Assembly: GCA_019095985.1 (NCBI GenBank)
Contig: CM032669.1
Coordinates: 44,680,467 to 44,744,466, forward strand
Direction of reading: 5' to 3'
Length of the DNA: 64,000 nt
From: Streblospio benedicti
Lineage: Eukaryota; Annelida; Polychaeta; Spionida; Spionidae
Positions 1 to 15,069 of this stretch are shown here, piece by piece. The position numbers were made by a program, and so were the translations under genes. Position 1 is the stretch's first letter, and every line of letters starts with the position of its first letter. The notes beneath the pieces were generated by a model that was not told where the DNA came from, did not search any database, and saw only the letters and a list, made by a program, of their open reading frames with translations.

Positions 1-1151
1 TTAAGACGTTTATAATATAAGCTAAAAGTCAATGAATGAACCAGATAATACAAATGATTTTTCGCTAAAAAAAAAAACTTCACATCTTACATTGAAAACA
101 GTTATAACGAAAGGTGTTTGCCTTAGTGTTTTAGCAGCTGCATTTGATTGACAGATTGCAGGTATTGGTGAAGGGAATGTTAGAAGAAATCACGTAAATA
201 TCAAGGCGTAGAATGCTCCTTCAAAAAAGATACCCACACACTGGGCCATGAACCTTTGAAATTAACCGACCTGGGCTGTGATCAGCCGGCCCCGGGTACT
301 CGGGCCGGCTGTATTTCATACCCTGACATAAGAAGAGAATATTTACAGTATTTCACATCGCTTAAGATGTAAGAAGAGCACTTTTTCGGAATGGTCATTT
401 TGCATAGAACGGAATATGCGAATTCTGACAACTAAAACATATAGAAAAGAAACGAAACGAAGGGTAAAAAACTGAACAAAAATAAGGGGTCCTTCCTTCA
501 TGATCAGTACTGCATTATCAAATTAAAGAATTCTTTTTTAAAGTGATAAGAAAAAAAGGCAATTGTAGTCTAGATGTGGTTGCCAATATTACATCATACA
601 TTTTAAAACGCGACAGCCAGATAATTTTGTGACGGATTGATCTAAAATTTCGTGCCGGAATGATGGTGCCCATATATCTGGGTATTTTATTGGTAAGGCC
701 ACCCTATCTATGACCTTATAATGCCTTTACCTGCGTGGGTGAACGTCCAGATATGAGTGCAGGCATAGTGATAACTTGGGCATAGTTAGGTTCATCACTT
801 ATCAAACCATACCATATTAACGGAGAAGGCTTTCATCACATTTTCTCTTGCCTAATTCATTTGAATATTAAATATGTACTTATTGAAATCAAATATGTTT
901 AAACCAAACCATACAATCACCATTAAAGGATCATGTATTTGCATGCACAATCAAACTAATCAGAGCAAGCAGGCATTACTGTCACTGAACGACAGACACT
1001 CCAATCACAGGAGCAATTTATAGAGTAAGCTATGCATGTGTGAGGGGCAAACAATAAATCCTAAATTAAATATTCTTTGGAGGATCCTAGGCCAGGGTCT
1101 CCGCTGTCAGTCAACGAGACATAGGTTTCTGTGTACGTTTTTTATATTTAC
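1..1151. other. Intron 1 of the NDUFB10-like gene (partial), no exon seen
   Basis: AT-rich sequence downstream of the donor at 1151. I searched the minus strand for the next NDUFB10 exon and found none. It holds one copy of the GCCGG-rich repeat (241-325). Confidence 0.45.
241..325 (+). repeat. GCCGG-rich dispersed repeat, copy 1
   Basis: A block with CTGGGCC, TGAAC, AGCCGGCC and CGGGCCGG, ending in ATTTCATACCCT. The same order of motifs recurs on the same strand at 2555-2745. The high GC content contrasts with AT-rich surroundings. Family not recognised. Confidence 0.6.
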
Positions 1152-1254
1152 CTCTGAACCATGTCACTGGTTTGTCAACAATACCGACGTAGAATTCTAA
1201 GAATTTTGTAAAGCTACTCTTGATTGAACCAACTTTATCACCGTCCTCAGACAT
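1152..1254 (-). CDS. NDUFB10: First coding exon of probable NADH dehydrogenase beta subcomplex subunit 10
   Basis: Reading the minus strand from the ATG at 1254 gives 34 codons plus one base, ending at a good donor (GTAAAT at 1151-1146). The peptide starts MSEDGDKVGSIKSS and contains FYVGIVDKPVTWFR. This resembles the N-terminal FDLIVDRPVTLVRE segment of NDUFB10, an accessory subunit of mitochondrial complex I on the intermembrane-space face. No ORF caller would report it because the exon is short. The second exon, which should carry the YYHRQFRRVP-type segment, was not found in 1-1150, so the gene continues past the left edge. It is transcribed away from RPL3. The assignment rests on about 15 residues, so it is probable rather than certain. 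Confidence 0.6.
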
Positions 1255-2554
1255 TTTTTGAAGAAATCTAAAAATTTGAAAAAATATTGCTCCTCACGAC
1301 CTTGGCTCACTTCTGGCAAGCCGTAAAATTAGTAATTTTAATATTATAAACGATACATGAGAATTTATATAATTCTTTTGAGTTTACATTAAAATGTGTG
1401 TTTATTATTAACATATTATTGGTATACTTTTGTGAAGAATATCTATAAATAAATGTATGTCGTAAAGATGTTTTATCGATTACGGTGCACCTGTCTTTCA
1501 AACAACATTGCATAGTTCGAGTTCTAAGGTACGGAGTATCATCATCAGATGCAGGTTAATACCAGTCAAGTCCAATGTTAAAAAATGAAGGTGTAGAGTC
1601 GTAGGACATATTAGATGGATATGAAAGATGGATGTATTGTTTATATTCTATACTAATGCTGGCTGTTCACAAGAAATATTGTTTTTACTTCACTTATCCC
1701 CACCTATTTCTGCTAAAACTATATTCTATCTGCACTTATCCTACTAATAAATAAACTATGAGAAGTAACTATTAGCTAGAAATTATGAGAAGGGGAAATT
1801 ATGAGAGGGGGATAAGCTCAAATGAAACCAGTCACATTTAATTATAATAGTTTGTCCATGTGCAACATCCATTATAATGCAAATCACCAATGTATTATCT
1901 ATCATGAATGTGAATGTGTAACATCAAACAATGACAGACAGCACAGGATTTTATACGAGGTACACATAAAAAAGCGCCACAGGGTAATTCTGAGATCTAG
2001 TACATCGCCAATAATGGCTAAACCTCAAATTAAATCAACCCCCACCCCACCTCCCCGCCCCCGTTGCTCACTGTGTTGCGGCAACACTAGAATACTGTTA
2101 ATCATCAGACAGCTATGAAGTTCATTGATTTATGCGGTTTCCTGGCAGTGAGTGGTGAGCTGGATTTGCTATCTTTTGCAAAATACACATTTTAGCTAAA
2201 TTGTGCCATTAAAGTACTCTCCTTCCCTATCAGAACCTTAATATTCTGAAATGCCATCCTACATGATAAAATGCTTTTAAAGAGATATGTTACACTACCA
2301 AAATGTGTCCACCCCTGTAAACGTTGTTAAATTTGAAGTTTTCTATGTCAATTTTCTTACAATGTGCACAATTCAAATGGAGTGAGGTTTCAAAATTAAA
2401 TAAAGTAGCAACATTTAAGGGGTTTTTTGGACCTTGCACACCAACCAAAGTCTTTCAAATTTTTATGTGCTGTAGACATACGCTATACTAATTAGACCCT
2501 TTCCAAGATACATGTATGTATTGGCATGGTATGAAACTCATCAAAATTTGCTTA
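1255..2554. other. Intergenic AT-rich sequence, including the presumed upstream region of NDUFB10
   Basis: No convincing coding exon, RNA or mobile-element end seen. Short ORFs here have biased, repeat-like composition. Confidence 0.4.
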
Positions 2555-2745
2555 TGAACCACAGGGCCGGCAACTATAAAAAGTAGCCGGCCCTGGCAAA
2601 AAGTGTATGGCCCTTCATTATGTTCATATTTAGAGCTTCCAAAAAGTAGCCTACCCACTGGGCCGTGAACTTTTAAAACCAGCCGGCCCGGGCCAAAATT
2701 AGCCGGCACCGGGCCGCTGCCGGGTAGGCTCGATTTCATACCCTA
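2555..2745 (+). repeat. GCCGG-rich dispersed repeat, copy 2
   Basis: A longer copy of the 241-325 repeat. It contains CACTGGGCCGTGAAC, three GCCGG blocks and the same ATTTCATACCCT end. The upstream part (2560-2610) holds an additional partial unit. Confidence 0.6.
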
Positions 2746-2867
2746 TTGGCCCCTGTATTGATCGACGAATTTTTGCACTTTAGCACCAAAGTTTGGCAAC
2801 TATTTTTAAAAAGCCCACAGTTTATATTAATCTAGCTGTGAGTACTTTAAACAATCAGCGTGTTTGA

Positions 2868-3195
2868 TCACATATTGTGAAGGCATGAGCAGATTCCTTC
2901 ATGATTATCGCAGTGTAATATTAGTATGTAGGGGCTGTCAAAACCTTGGGGGTATATAGAAGAAAGGGACAGTGTTTTAAAGTCGCATTTTTCTCGCAGA
3001 TATTTTATTCATTCATTCAACTTTTTATCACATATTGTGAAGGCATGAGCAGATTCCTTCATGATTATCGCAGTGTAATATTAGTATGTAGGGGCTGTCA
3101 AAACCTTGGGGGTATCAATAGAAGTTTATTATTACAGTGACAAAACTGCATTTTTGACGAACTTAAACTTTAAAAATTCATTCATTCAACTTTTT
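2868..3195 (+). repeat. Tandem duplication of a ~160-bp unit
   Basis: Two adjacent copies start at 2868 and 3028. The first ~88 bases of each (ATCACATATTGTGAAGG to CCTTGGGGGTAT) are identical. The second halves diverge but both end in TTCATTCATTCAACTTTTT. The 160-bp offset and shared tail show a tandem duplication rather than a dispersed repeat. Confidence 0.85.
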
Positions 3196-3549
3196 TACGT
3201 ACATCTCCCCTGTGATCACTCTTTCATGCACTATCTTTTTCTCTCTTTTTATCATTGTTTTGTTTTTACACTTTCCCTATCTCTTATCTCCAAACATGTT
3301 TCATTCTTCCCTATTTCTCGCTGCATCAACTATCGTTCTCTCAATCACTAAGTAACTATACCTCTAACTCTCATCTCTCTCTTTACGCTACCACACACAA
3401 CCTAAAATCATATTGTTAGATGGCTGGTTGTATAAACCTGAAACCTGAACATGTGAAAGCTGAGCACGCCATAAATCCACATTCAAACTCCTAGAATAAG
3501 TAGAGCAACGAAACAGAAACGTACCAATATTATTCAGCCTCGTTCTCGA

Positions 3550-3578
3550 TACTACCTTTCTCCATTTCAGCCGACGAA
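3550..3578 (+). promoter_or_regulatory. RPL3: RPL3 start region with a TOP-like pyrimidine tract
   Basis: The tract CCTTTCTCC at 3555-3563 lies about 20 bases upstream of the start codon at 3579. This fits the 5' terminal oligopyrimidine start of animal ribosomal-protein mRNAs, through which mTOR controls translation. The inferred 5' UTR is very short and the first coding exon contains only the ATG, as in many ribosomal-protein genes. No TATA box is evident. The exact start site is inferred. Confidence 0.55.
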
Positions 3579-7192
<3,614 letters not shown>

Positions 7193-7229
7193 ACATTGCA
7201 TTCTGGGTGAATTGTCCTGAAGGAAAACT

Positions 7230-7235
7230 AATAAA
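7230..7235 (+). other. RPL3: RPL3 polyadenylation signal AATAAA
   Basis: AATAAA 38 bases after the stop codon, giving a short 3' UTR typical of ribosomal-protein mRNAs. Confidence 0.7.
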
Positions 7236-7321
7236 AATCATGAAAAAGCGAATTTCATTTTTGTGTGAATTTTTTCATGTCTGTGATGGCCTGTGATCAG
7301 ATGTTTAATTTATGAATTACA

Positions 7322-7440
7322 ACTATAAATTAAATATTTGCGGGCTATTAATTTTTTATGAGCTATTTATTTTGCGGTTTCTAAACCACCCATGAAATTC
7401 GCTAATTAAATCGTCTACGAATATTTCTAGTTTTACAGTA
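7322..7440 (+). mobile_element. Fragment of the ACTGTAAAACTAG MITE
   Basis: It ends in TTTCTAGTTTTACAGTA and contains the CATGAAATTCGC..AATTAAA motif that also forms the right part of the element at 23087-24409. The left terminus is missing. Confidence 0.6.
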
Positions 7441-7916
7441 TTATGGTAAACAAGATAATTATAAATTATAAAAATTCCTAATATTCGGGATGGTGTACAT
7501 AAATTTACATTTTGCAGTGAAATATTTTCCATGTAAAACTAAACAATTGATCATATCTGAACTATTTACATCATTTTCCATCACCCCTAAGAAAATATTG
7601 GACAGACTTATTACTATTTGTACATCCAAAACTTTTTAAAAGGTCTTCCAAATATTGCCAAATTACTTTCACATGTGTACGATGAAAAGATAGATGATCC
7701 AGTGTTTCCTTTTCCAATGAACAAAAAGTACAAACATTACTAGCATTAGGATATATTGTTGATAATAATACATGAGAAGGAAAATATCTATGTAAAATTT
7801 TGTATTAATTGTAGTTCTTTGACAATTGACATTATTATCATTTACACAGCAATCGGGTATTAAGTAAACTAATTTCCATAAAGTTTCAATTTCTAATATT
7901 TTTTCACTTTGTAAGA
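7441..7916. other. AT-rich spacer
   Basis: Nothing recognisable apart from AT-rich sequence between RPL3 and the palindromic transposon. Confidence 0.4.
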
Positions 7917-9160
7917 TGCGGCTGTTGGTGGAAGAAAGCGTACTGCTTGATTGAAAATGGGTACATAAGAAAAATTCTACTTATTAAAAAATAAGCTGTA
8001 TCTCAGAAAATCGTGTAATGCATGTTATAGAAAGCAGTGATGTTTATTTTATTACATTTGCTACTTGCCTATGGGTGTCTAGAACAAAACCAATACAAAA
8101 TTCATTCTGAAATGTCTGTTTAAAGTAAAAATTAATGAATATTTTCGGGCGCCCATCTCACGGAATTTGAGATACGGTAAAAGTTTGTTGAAAAAGGTTT
8201 TTGCACAGTAGATTGCACAGTAGATGAAAAGTATCATATGTGATATGTATCTGTGGGAAAATCATCTAGAATTCATATAAATCCAATTTGAACTCTCTCG
8301 CTTTCTTGATGAAAAAGGTATGGTACATTTACCGACCCCTACCCCCATAGCATTTCCAGTAACCTGTATACGGAGTCTGTAAATATGAGTACTGATATGT
8401 TAATAAAACATGATAGATGATTATGATTTTTACTATACATATCATGGGATATACTGATATGATACTCTAGCTATATTTGGAGTGCATTTGTTTTTAATAT
8501 TTTTTAATATTCATGATCGCCATTATGTAAAAATACATTCTCGCTAATAACATTTTCATTATTAATGATACAACTGTGATTTTGGTGCCTAACTATATGT
8601 TTTTGGGGTCATAGAATCTAAATCCAGCAAGAAAAGTCACATTGATCAAATAGATATAGGCAAATCCAAGATGGCCACCACAGAGATGGGTGAATTCTGT
8701 GATTGCTTTGGACTTTTTAACTTTTAATGGCATAAATATTGTTGTGTTGTCCAACAACATGTTTTGGAGTCATAGAATCCGAACCAGCTAACTAAAGGCA
8801 GATTGACTACATAGATATAGGCAAATCCAAGATGGCTGCCACTGAGATGGGTGAATTCTGCAATGTCCAAAATGGCCGCCAAAACCATAAAATGGCCATA
8901 TCTCCATCAATAAACGTCCTAAGATTGTGATTTAGGTGTCTAGTGTATGGGGTAAGACTACAAGTAATTTAGATTTGTATCTTAGATAAAGGTAATATGA
9001 CACCCAACATCAATTATTAGAAAAATATTGATAACAATCATCAAAATTATGTTAAAAGTTACGTATTTTACACATAAGTAATAAAAAAAATCACACAGTG
9101 ATCACAACTTAGTGATCATTCAACCACCTCATGATACACACATTTGAGAGATCAATGTAT

Positions 9161-10010
9161 TCAAATCGCTCCCTCATCAGTTTCTGAATCATCGTCATCA
9201 TCATCATCACTATCATCTTCTGATAGATTAGTATTGGGATTGTCCCAATGTCCTGTCTCCCCGCAACACTTGCAAAACTCTCTGCATGGCATGCCAGCTT
9301 TATGGCTACTGCAGCTTGTGGTTTGACATGGAGATATGCTACTGCATCTACTCTTCAAAACTTAAAGAATTTCTCTCTTCCTGCCACAGTATAACAGCCT
9401 GTAAAACCATGTCTTGGAAGCAGGTCATGAGTGGTCCTCAATAGCTCAGTGGTTAGCGCACACGACCAGAAAACGTGATTTTCCTGCGTCACAAGTTCGC
9501 GCCCCGTTCATGGCAGACTCAGTGTAGCCAAAACCGTTATGTCGTGTGTCTGCCACTGAGTTGCTGATTTCCACCAAGCACGTCGCCACAGTACAGTGTT
9601 ACTACTAGAAGCCTTGTTAAAAGTCGTGCCTCTTGTAGAGGACAGTCCCCCACTCTGCACGTAAAAGAACTCACCTAGTTTGAAAACAATAGCTAGTGTG
9701 ATCCCTCCACCCCCGAGGCTCAGTTGCCTACCTAGCCTGCCTCTGGAGGTCCATGAAATAACACCACGTGGCCTCCTCTGCTATAATCATCAAAACTGAT
9801 GGCTATTCACACAAATTCACAAAAAATCCCTTGGTATTTAGATACTGTGGCATTAATATCTGTGTATATAACCGATTTCTTACAGCACCTCATATACACC
9901 TGATCTAATGGCACACTCTTACAAACACATCAGTGTCATCAGACTCTTTAATTTACCTATAAACAGCTGGTTCATTTGGAATATGTTCATTGTATATGCA
10001 GCTTTCATCA
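9161..10010 (-). pseudogene. Inverted left copy of the same transposon gene, broken and split by a SINE
   Basis: On the minus strand, sequence homologous to the right copy runs from the DTDV block (about 9930) through the GCD block (about 9400) to the tail with SCSSHKAGMPCREFCKCCGE and a run of Asp/Ser. The SINE at 9432-9810 lies inside it. Relative to the right copy, about 150 bp between the GCD block and the Cys tail are missing. This copy is more degraded than the right one. Confidence 0.55.
9432..9810 (+). mobile_element. tRNA-derived SINE (family S1), near full length
   Basis: The head resembles a tRNA: an A-box-like TAGCTCAGTGGTTAGCGC near 9440 and a weak B-box AGTTCGCGCC near 9493. 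A body follows and ends in CCACGTGGCCTCCTCTGC and TCATCAAAACTGATGGCT. The same body occurs inverted at 29733-29905 and the 3' end recurs at 39118-39170. Head, body and dispersed copies together identify a SINE rather than a tRNA gene. Confidence 0.75.
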
Positions 10011-10230
10011 TATTACATTTACTTAAGAAAATATAGTTACATATGCTACGTTAGCACATACATGTTTCATCTGTCATGTTTTCGAAAGTAATAATCTGCA
10101 TTTGCGTTACAAACACATACTTGTCAAAGCGCAGATAAACATCACCAATGTTCCAACAAAACCTTCAAATTGTTGACAACAAATGTTTTGAACTGTTCCA
10201 CCTAGGGGCCATTAAGCCAATTTAAAATAT

Positions 10231-11340
10231 TTGCGTGTAGATAGAGAAATTGGCTTTCCATTACACATCAATATAGTGAAGGAAATGCTGCCCTTGTTCT
10301 TCACAGAGGGTCACTATGTGATGAAATTCGTAGGTACAATGAAGACAGTCCAAAAGAATCAAACTCAGAACAACAGGGATAAAGGAGCTAGTAGAATTTA
10401 TGATCTTACCCCTGCTACTATGTTACCAGGGATGGATGTTGTGCTCTCAGTTTCCCAAAAGAAGAAGCATTTTAATGATTCAGTCATTGGCAATATTTTT
10501 GCAAAGTTAGACTCCATCAATGGCAAGCTGGTTGTAAGTGCTGGTTGTAACAGGTTGTAACAGGTAGTGCTCCCCTTCCAGTGGAAATAAATGGTGCAGT
10601 ATCATGTCGCACTGACTTATCTGTCATGCATGATGAGACAGACACGATTCTCATCATCTTCACCAATTCAGGGGTTCTTCACATCTATATATAATATTTG
10701 ATAGATGTTACCTTGCTACGGCAGGATGCATTCTCATCCATCATATAGTAGCTGCCATACCAAACAGACCCTACCGTATTTATATGTGATGACACTGATG
10801 TGTTTGTATTATTGTGCCATTTTGTCAATAATGGTTCAATTAAAAAGCAGGTAAGATGAGACGTTGGTCATGTACACAGATATCAATGCCACAGTATCTA
10901 AATACGAGGGGATCATGAATGACTTGCTTCCAAGCCATGGGCTTACAGGCTGTGATACTGTGGCAATATGCTACGACATAGTTAAACCCACAGCTATCAA
11001 CACTCTCAGGACAAGGAAGTATCCACTAGATCTTCTTGGGAACATTTCCTCTTCTGTTGAGCCACAGCATTCATGTTGGAATGTTATGGACATCTTGAAT
11101 GTGAGTGCACAAGTCTTACAGAAGCAAAACAGAATATATTGGAGATATAGTAGCACATTTCCATGTTAAAGCACAAGCTGCAGTTGCCATAAAGCTGACA
11201 TGCCATGTACAGAGTTTTTGCAAGTGTTGCGAAGAGACAGGGACAGGAATGTTTCAATCCCAATACTAAGCTATCAGAAGATAATAGTGATGATGATAAT
11301 GATGATGATTCAGAAACTGAGGTGGAAGCGATTTGAATAC
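10231..11340 (+). pseudogene. Transposon gene with D-x-D / GCD motifs, right copy, broken
   Basis: Reading frames on the plus strand include a 109-aa N-terminal piece (10231-10557), a segment with HDETDT near 10635, CDDTDVFVLLCHFV near 10785, and HGLTGCDTVA near 10945, then a Cys-rich and acidic tail to about 11340. The order HEEADTR-like, DTDVLVL, HALTGCDTTS is the same as in the gene at 53267-53960. Several frame changes and stops separate the pieces, so this copy is not functional. The spaced acidic motifs resemble those of PIN/FEN-like nucleases, but that is inference. No domain could be tested. Confidence 0.6.
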
Positions 11341-12659
11341 ATTGATCACTCAAATGTCAATATCATGAGGTGGTTGACTGATCACTAAGGTTTGGTCACT
11401 ATGTCATTTTGTCATTGCTAAGGAGTAAAATCTAACTTTTGACATTATTTTGATGATTGCTATCAACATTTTTCTAATAATTGATGTTAGATGCCTACCT
11501 TTATCTAAGATACATAGTTGAATGAGTTGTAGCTGATAACCCTACAATAGACACCAAAATGACATTCCTAACACCTTTAATGGTGGATATATGGGCATTT
11601 TAAGGATTTGGTAGTCATTCTGGACATTACAGGAATTCACCCATCTCAGTGGCAGCCATCTTGGATTTGCCTATATCTATGTAGTCAATCTGCCTTTAGT
11701 TAGCTGGTTCGGATTATATGACTCAAAAAAACATGTTGTTGGACAACAAAGAATATTTATGCCATTAACAGTTAAAAAGTTCAAGGCAAATTACAGAATT
11801 CATCCATCTCTGTGGCGGCCATCTTGGATTTTCCTATATCTATTTGATCAATGTGACTTTTATTGCTGGATTTAGATTCTATGACCCCAAAAAAACATAT
11901 AGTTAGGCACCAAAATCACAGTTGGATCATTAATAATCAAAATGTTATTAGCGAGAATGTGTTTTTTACATAATGGCGATCATGAATATTGAAAAAATGT
12001 TAAAAACAAATGCACTCCAAATATAGCTAGAGTATCATATCAGTATATCCCATGATGTGTATAGTAAAAAAAATCATAATCACCTATCATGTTTTATTAA
12101 CATATCAGTACTCATATTTACAGACTCCGTATACAGGTTACTGGAAATGCTATGGGGGTAGGGGGGTCGGTAAATGTACCATACCTTTTTATCAAGAAAG
12201 CGAGAGGGTTCAAATTGGATTTATATGAATTCTAGATGATTTTCCCATCAGATACATATCACATATGATACTTTTCATCTACTGTGCAATCATAGAAAAA
12301 CTTTTTTTCAACAAACTTTTACCGTATCTCAAATTCCGTGAGATGGGCCCCGAAAATATTCATTAATTTTTAGTTTAAACAGACATTTCAGAATGAATTT
12401 TGTATTGGTTTTGTTCTAGACACCCATAGGCAAGTAGCAAATGTAATAAAATAAACATCACTGCTTTCTATAACATGCATTACACGATTTTCTGAGATAC
12501 AGCTTATTTTTTAATAAGTAGAATTTTTCTTATGTACCCATTTTCAATCAAGCAGTACGCTTTCTTCCACCAACAGCCGCACACAAGAAATTGATTTTCA
12601 TAATCTATGGATACAGCCCTTTCTAAAAATGTATAACAACCTTTTGGTACTTTTCGGCT

Positions 12660-13700
12660 GGAAACATTTGGGGGGGGGCCGGGGGTCAAATGTTCAAATT
12701 TTGTAAATTTACTGAAAGGGGCCGTGGGAAGCGTTTATATTTCTTAATAAATGTTGGTAGAATGTCCTGATATATTTTTTGGTATGTGATGAATCATTTG
12801 GTTGTACAAAATATCTTGTAATTTTGTGCCTAGTTTCATATGTCAACACAAGCAATTGCATTGCTAATATTTGCCACAATTCTTTTGACAGAGGATTTTA
12901 ATGATTGGATGGAAAGTTTTTCTTTAAGTAACAAGTGCCCCAATAATTTGTACTGCTTAAAAATATATCAAAGTTAACTTGTCATGATTTGAAAGGACTG
13001 GCGCTATTAATTGAATTTAGAGTTTTTGATAATAGCTCATCAGCTCTTTTATTAGAGCAATTGTCTGAGCCAGTCCAAGCAGCTTATGAAATGGAATATG
13101 AAACCCTTTTATCAAGATTGAATTATATCATGTTTAATTGTCTTTTGATACCACTAACTTTTATTTTCGGAAAAAATGATATAAGTTCTTTTACGTGTTT
13201 TTTTCAAAATAACAGATTAAAGATTAAATCGCTTTCTCTAAATTCAATTAAATAGCACCAGTCCTTTCATATCATAAGATAATGTATACAGTTTGTATTG
13301 CATTTTGTTTATTGCATTTAATAAACCAGGGAAAAAACTAGTTTTATTCATTCATAGTTTCATTCATATAGCTAAATATTTTTGCAAATTTGTATAGCAG
13401 ATATGACAGTACAATGCTATACTAATACATACACAGGGCATGTGGAAAAGGGGGTGTCATATGCTAGATAAGTTATATATTAAAGTGGGGGGGTCGGAAG
13501 TTCATATTTCAGGCATATATTTCGATGTGGGGGTCATATGTTTGATTTGCGAATCTGTGTGGGGGGGTCATATGTTTACAAACCCGTGGGGGGGGTCATA
13601 TATTTGATTTGCGAACCCGGGGGGGGGGGGGTCAGAAGTTAGAAACACTGATGTCTAAAAAACTTCCGACCCCCCACATCTTAAATATGACTCAGCCCTT
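12660..13700 (+). repeat. Dispersed repeat with G-tracts, copy A
   Basis: It includes an AT-rich part (GTAAATTTACTGAAAGGGGCC, GCGTTTATATTTCTTAATAA) and an array of GGGGGGGTCATATGTTTGAT units at about 13440-13680. The reverse complement of the whole order is found at 46380-47420 and again at 48189-48800. The family is not recognised. Confidence 0.7.
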
Positions 13701-14189
13701 ATATTATTTTATTCTATTGTTTTTGTTCCTAAGATATGGTCAGCGTTACTACCTGTCTGATGTAAATAAATAAATGAAAAATAAATTTATGTTATTAATA
13801 TAAAATATAACATGTATGTAATGAAAATATAGTTTCATATTATATAATTATTTTTTCATTTTAAAATCTGAATATGAAAGTTTTATTAATTATGTACACA
13901 ATGCAAATATAATCATTACGGGTATCATTCTTTGTTATTGCGCCCATCAATATTTCTCTTTGCTGGTTCATTACGTTTATCAAGCTTTTTTGTTATAATG
14001 AGCATTTTGGCTTTTTAATCCAATAGAAACTCGACCATAACATTGTATAGCTTTTATTTATCAATATATCAGCAGGATTGTAGTAAATATCCATTTAAAA
14101 ATGACAAAACGAACAGTTGATAATGCAACATTAAACACTGCACAAAATGTCCGCAACGTCATCAAGATGACTAGACAGGCACTCTAGAC
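13701..14189. other. AT-rich intergenic sequence
   Basis: No coding or structural signal seen. Confidence 0.4.
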
Positions 14190-14405
14190 AGCTGAGCTAA
14201 CCTTTCCACGCCTGACAGACGTGGTCATACTTGGCCAGTATCAATTGCGCAATGCCACTTCAGGCCACTTGATGCCTATGATACTATTTATAGCCTTGCA
14301 GCCTTTAAAGCTACTATAGCCTTTATGTCACTGAATCTCTCTTTGTCCAGTACTTTGTAACCTGACAGGACGTTGTCGTGCCTGGCCCACTTCTTTTACA
14401 CTTAT
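14190..14405 (+). repeat. Dispersed direct repeat, copy 1
   Basis: Shares a diverged ~190-bp block with 15805-15990, with landmarks TTGCGCAATGCC, TCACTGAATCT, GTACTTTGTAACCTGACA and GCCTGGCCCACTTCTTTTAC. Both copies are in the same orientation. Confidence 0.6.
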
Positions 14406-14815
14406 AACAAAACACAATTAGATATAAATGTATATAGGCAGTATAGATACTTAAAACATGTATTAATTTAAACACTACTAGCATTATATCGGATGTCAAG
14501 TACAATTATTATGGTAATCTTTAAAATAAATCTCATCGACATCACGGTTATCGATAATTATGTGTATCATTGCCGAAATTATTTTGTCAAATATCATCAA
14601 AACTAAACACCATTGGATGGTCATAATGATTCCTAAGGTTCCCTATGTGATAATGCGCTGCACTACCCCATAATTATGGTTAAACACTTATTAGAAACTT
14701 AAATATTGTAGAAAATTCGAAGTGATAAAACCTACCTTCTGCCATCTTAGATGAACGTATTGTACATTACGGTTATCAGTGTCGCCACTGTGGCTTGTGG
14801 CTTCGTGCTAACTCC

Positions 14816-14889
14816 TAGTCTCGATCAACCAGACTCTGTAATGGCGCGCTCATTTCATATGCAATACAGAGTCTGGTTGAACGAGGCTA
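14816..14889. repeat. Hairpin MITE or foldback near the receptor gene 5' end
   Basis: TAGTCTCGATCAACCAGACT and its inverted partner AGTCTGGTTGAACGAGGCTA flank a short loop containing ATGGCGCGCTCATTTCATAT. The arms are about 24 bp with few mismatches. It lies 120 bp upstream of the first receptor exon. Confidence 0.65.
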
Positions 14890-15008
14890 AATCAGAATGA
14901 GGCTATGAGGTCAGGCCGACACGCGCCAAGCGCCGACAGTTCTACTATCGTTTGTTTGACATTGTTAAATTACTAGAATTCTATCATCTAAGCAGCAGAA
15001 GAAGAAGC

Positions 15009-15069
15009 ATGCGTGCGTCCATTCAATATCTAGAGTTCGTCGCTTTTTGCTACTGTCTTTATTGGCCAA
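15009..15069 (+). CDS. Receptor exon 1: start codon and signal peptide
   Basis: ATG at 15009 opens [20 protein letters not shown], then a split codon at the donor AA|GTAAGTAG. The next exon (17021) completes ATG, in phase. A hydrophobic leader is required for a Cys-loop subunit and this is the only suitable candidate seen upstream. The exon is too short for ORF callers. Confidence 0.6.

Larger units (their letters stand above)
7917..12581. mobile_element. 4.7-kb palindromic DNA transposon with two head-to-head decayed gene copies
   Basis: The ends TGCGGCTGTTGGTGG (7917) and CCACCAACAGCCGCA (12581) start an inverted repeat that runs, with gaps, from both ends to about 10000 and 10720. The outer ~1.1 kb of each arm is noncoding and includes diverged tandem modules with AAGATGGCC and TTTGGTGCCTA/TTTTTGGGGTCAT. 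The inner parts are coding: the Cys-rich tail (about 9160-9360 minus, 11170-11340 plus), a GLTGCDTV-like segment (near 9400 minus, 10945 plus) and an ATGACACTGATGTG block encoding DDTDVFVL (near 9930 minus, 10788 plus). A SINE interrupts the left arm. No clear target-site duplication was seen. The protein family is that of the element at 52455-54730. Confidence 0.8.

Noticed and set aside
1822-2118. 98-aa plus-strand ORF
   Set aside because: His/Ile/Pro-rich sequence without recognisable domains, in intergenic DNA with no splice context.
9432-9505. tRNA gene
   Set aside because: A-box-like sequence is present, but the B box is poor, no cloverleaf closes, and the segment continues into a dispersed SINE body.
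13440-13680. CRISPR-like array of GGGGGGGTCATATG units
   Set aside because: Low-complexity G-tract repeats in an animal genome, no regular spacers.
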